Origin: a virus
DNA length: 58,924 bases
Strand: one strand, 5' to 3'
IMG/VR virus record: IMGVR_UViG_3300042475_004926
Span: 1-58,924 of that record
Shown: positions 56,635-58,924 of the stretch, in pieces
How the letters are laid out: every line of letters starts with the position of its first letter
Position numbering within the stretch: position 1 is the first letter of the stretch
The notes under the pieces: generated by a model
Seen by the model: only the letters and a program-made list of their open reading frames with translations
What the model was told of the DNA's origin: nothing
Databases searched by the model: none
Made by a program: the position numbers and the translations under genes

Positions 56635-58518
56635 ATGCGATACCCTGAGAAAGTCCCGTTTAATCAGTTAGAAACTTATCACCCCGATGTACTGGCTAAA
56701 AAATACATCTATGAGACTGCTGACGATTTGTTAGCGGGGGGTAATAAGATTAGGGAAAATCTGGAGAAATACCTCTGCAAAAAGCCAGATGAGGATGCAG
56801 AAGTCTATAAGTACCGCAAAAAGATTTTTACCTACACACCTATTTTAGGGCAATGTTTAGCCCAATTAATGAATCGGATGACTGCTTCAAACCATGTTAT
56901 TAATGGTTTGGGAACTCAAGGAGACGAGGGGAAGTTCTGGGCTAAATTTAGGGAATCCGTAAATGGAAATAACCAAAAAGAAAAGAACTTTATTAAAGAA
57001 GTATTTTACAGACTTTTGAAGTATGAACGAGTTTATGCAGTAATTGATATTGAATATACTGAGAACCTACCTAAAAACCGTAAGGAACAAGATGAACAAG
57101 GTTTAATGCCTTATATTGCCCTATATGACCCCTGTAAGGTAGTCCACTATGACGAAAAGGATGGACGGTTACAATGGATAAAAATTAGAGAGTTAATGAC
57201 TGAATATGACCCAGTGGGTATCCCTAGAGTATACCTAAACTGGACTTTTATTGATGATAAAGAAATAAATATTTATTCGTGTCCAGTAGAATTAGCAAAA
57301 GATGGTACACCTAGTCCTGTCATGGGTTTTGACTTAGAAACTAAAGAATACATGGTCAGTAAGAAATCAACTATTGAACATGGTAGAGATATTATTCCGG
57401 TAGTTAAGATTCAAGCCCCAGAGAATCTATGGGTAGTCAAAGAAGCCATTTATTTGGTTCTAGAACACATCCGAGTTCACAATAATCTTTCCTATACTGC
57501 TAATTTGGCTGGACAGATTCAAAGACTATTTACTCCGATGGCGGAAACTGTTGATAAAATGGTGGACATTGAAGAAGCCAAACAACAAACTGGTAATCAT
57601 AGAGTTTTGATTGGGTCAGGATTTAGCTTTAATGAGACTACTGGTTCAGCGATTTCCACTATTACAGGCTATTTACAAGGTATTGAATCTAGAATCAAAG
57701 ATTTAGTATTTAGTAACGGTATTTCTGCTGGTACTGATAGACCAATGCAAGAGTCTGGTGTGGCTAAAAGTATGGACTTTATCAGCCAAGAACAAGCTTT
57801 GACCGCCTACGGTGAGGAATTGTTAAGATTCTTAGAGAACTGTTATAAGTTAGTAGCCTTAGCCCACGGTTTACCCCCTGATAAAGCCGAAATGATTTCA
57901 GTTTCAGGGTTGAATGAGTTCGTTCTAGATTCTGTTGATGCTAAGGTAGACCGCCTTGCCCGATTGGAAAAACTAGAAACACCAATCGCTGACACTGCGA
58001 TGAGATTGGTAACTGAAGATTTACAACGAGCTTTAACTCCTAATGCTTCTATTGATGAACAAAATACTATTCAAAATGAAACTAAGGAATCCTTCAAACC
58101 AGAAGAACATTTTGAACTATCTATGGAGGAATTAAGTTCTTTAGTTCTGAATCAGATTGTATCAGTTAAGACAGCACAAGAATTGTTAGGATTTGACCCT
58201 GAAGCAGAATGGGAAAACATATCTGAACAAATGCGAAATATGCAAGAGATTCAGGCAGAAGCAGAACCAGAACCAGAAGCTGAAGGTGAAGGTGAAGGTG
58301 AAACAGTAGCAGTTGACCTTGATATGCAAATCCAGGAAGTGGCAAGTGCTTTATCTATGGCCACTGATGCTACTGTAGTTGAGGTTCTAGACGGTGTAGG
58401 ATATGTTGAGGGAGGAGATAACCTACAAGGGATTTTAGATACCTTAATGGCTGAATTATCGCAGAAGTTGGAAATCCCCCTAGAGGAGGTTAAATCTATG
58501 GTTTCGGGGATGGAATAA
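56635..58518 (+). CDS. Portal protein (DUF4055-like)
   Basis: 627 residues. Begins YPEKVPFNQLETYHPDVLAKKYIYETADDLLAGG; mid-part RLFTPMAETVDKMVDIEEAKQQTGNH and GYLQGIESRIKDLVFSNGISAGT. These match DUF4055-type phage portals. A Glu-rich linker (EAEPEPEAEGEGEGE) near residue 545-560 precedes the C-terminal helices. It forms the packaging channel that docks TerL, 57 nt upstream. Confidence 0.75.
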   Translation: MRYPEKVPFNQLETYHPDVLAKKYIYETADDLLAGGNKIRENLEKYLCKKPDEDAEVYKYRKKIFTYTPILGQCLAQLMNRMTASNHVINGLGTQGDEGKFWAKFRESVNGNNQKEKNFIKEVFYRLLKYERVYAVIDIEYTENLPKNRKEQDEQGLMPYIALYDPCKVVHYDEKDGRLQWIKIRELMTEYDPVGIPRVYLNWTFIDDKEINIYSCPVELAKDGTPSPVMGFDLETKEYMVSKKSTIEHGRDIIPVVKIQAPENLWVVKEAIYLVLEHIRVHNNLSYTANLAGQIQRLFTPMAETVDKMVDIEEAKQQTGNHRVLIGSGFSFNETTGSAISTITGYLQGIESRIKDLVFSNGISAGTDRPMQESGVAKSMDFISQEQALTAYGEELLRFLENCYKLVALAHGLPPDKAEMISVSGLNEFVLDSVDAKVDRLARLEKLETPIADTAMRLVTEDLQRALTPNASIDEQNTIQNETKESFKPEEHFELSMEELSSLVLNQIVSVKTAQELLGFDPEAEWENISEQMRNMQEIQAEAEPEPEAEGEGEGETVAVDLDMQIQEVASALSMATDATVVEVLDGVGYVEGGDNLQGILDTLMAELSQKLEIPLEEVKSMVSGME

Positions 58519-58533
58519 AGTTTTGCAAAACCC

Positions 58534-58562
58534 TTGACAAACTCTGATAGACCGATAACATA
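58534..58562 (+). promoter_or_regulatory. Promoter for the gene at 58613
   Basis: TTGACA, 16-nt spacer, TAACAT (or AACATA at 17). Confidence 0.5.
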
Positions 58563-58612
58563 TAAACAGGGGTCAATAACCCCTAAACAATTTAGACTTT
58601 GAGGTTATCCGT

Positions 58613-58777
58613 ATGTTGGCTTTAGGTTTCATCGCACTAACCCCTGTAGTATCTTGGCTGGTTTGGGAGAACTTGAATGTGATTTCCAGACTAATTTTGC
58701 TTAATTATATAGTCTATGGGGTTTTGGCATTAATTTGTGTAGCTACTACTATATGGCTATTTCAGATATTATTCTAG
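58613..58777 (+). CDS. 54-residue membrane protein
   Basis: Starts MLALGFIALTPVVSWLVWEN and ends with a second hydrophobic helix (LLNYIVYGVLALICVATTIWLFQILF). Two transmembrane helices; holin-like in size. Preceded by GAGGTTATCCGT. Confidence 0.55.
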   Translation: MLALGFIALTPVVSWLVWENLNVISRLILLNYIVYGVLALICVATTIWLFQILF

Positions 58778-58835
58778 TATCTGGGGTCTAGCCCCATCGC
58801 CCAAGCCCAAATTAGAGCTTGGGTTAAAACTTTTA

Positions 58836-58924
58836 ATGAAGAAACGAAATAATAAAAGAAAGGGGTCAGCAGTTCAAGACAAAGTAAAAACTGTAGGGGG
58901 GGCGTATAAACAAAAAGCCTTTGG
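58836..58924 (+). CDS. Partial gene running off the window
   Basis: 29 codons seen, MKKRNNKRKGSAVQDKVKTV..., very basic. In phages the gene after the portal is often a head or minor capsid protein, but too little is visible to assign it. Confidence 0.4.
   Translation, partial: MKKRNNKRKGSAVQDKVKTVGGAYKQKAF

Noticed and set aside
1-58924. CRISPR array
   Set aside because: No regularly spaced identical repeats with unique spacers were seen; the repeats present are promoter cassettes, hairpins or gene duplications.

Overview
The window looks like part of the genome of a tailed double-stranded DNA phage of a cyanobacterium. It has a large terminase subunit, a portal protein, an N-acetylmuramidase endolysin, a PhoH ATPase, a complete replication set and nucleotide-pool enzymes. 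The cyanobacterial link is an inference. It rests on an RRXRR-type IsrB element, formylglycine-generating-enzyme-fold proteins like those used by cyanobacterial diversity-generating retroelements, and an ACTGATAACTGA-type short repeat behind one of them. I see no photosynthesis genes, no integrase and no CRISPR array.

Layout. (1) 1-5000: rightward array of small proteins, nearly all of unknown function. Most have their own near-consensus sigma70 promoter, several abutting a GGTTAACC palindrome; this looks like an early region. (2) 5000-27700: mostly leftward DNA metabolism: class I ribonucleotide reductase (beta and alpha), a dNMP-kinase-like protein, a ClpP-like protease, a mitochondrial POLG-type DNA polymerase split by a group I intron carrying an HNH gene, a LAGLIDADG-like protein, a PD-(D/E)XK nuclease, deoxynucleoside kinase, SF1 helicase, Rnl5-type RNA ligase, and Dam-like and C5 DNA methyltransferases. 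A rightward insert at 12.1-14.5 kb holds an L,D-transpeptidase-like protein and two membrane proteins. (3) 28000-38500: putative structural proteins, a free HNH, an HsdS remnant, a tRNA-like RNA, antirepressor-like paralogues, two DGR-type variable proteins and a metallopeptidase-like protein. (4) 38500-47300: leftward SF3 helicase, endolysin, possible SSB, an IsrB RNA-guided nuclease element and a FEN-type exonuclease. (5) 47400-52100: rightward genes with a probable -1 frameshift, PhoH, tandem KilA-N proteins and a glycosyltransferase. (6) 52100-53800: leftward tRNA-CAU, an antirepressor-like protein and a MazG-like protein. (7) 53900-58924: rightward terminase with two inteins, portal, and small genes running off the end.

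Regulation. The leftward genes are driven by a dispersed cassette: a conserved TTGACA-17-TATACT promoter, a GGGTTAACCC palindrome at about +1, and in full copies a conserved leader of about 170 nt ending in a micro-ORF that matches the polymerase N-terminus. GGTTAACC therefore recurs at both rightward and leftward promoters and is a candidate binding site for a master regulator.

Mobile DNA is layered throughout: a group I intron in polymerase motif A, a class 3 mini-intein in the terminase Walker A, a second intein with a decayed endonuclease, one intact IsrB element with two footprints of the same family, and two DGR-style variable regions with no reverse transcriptase in the window.
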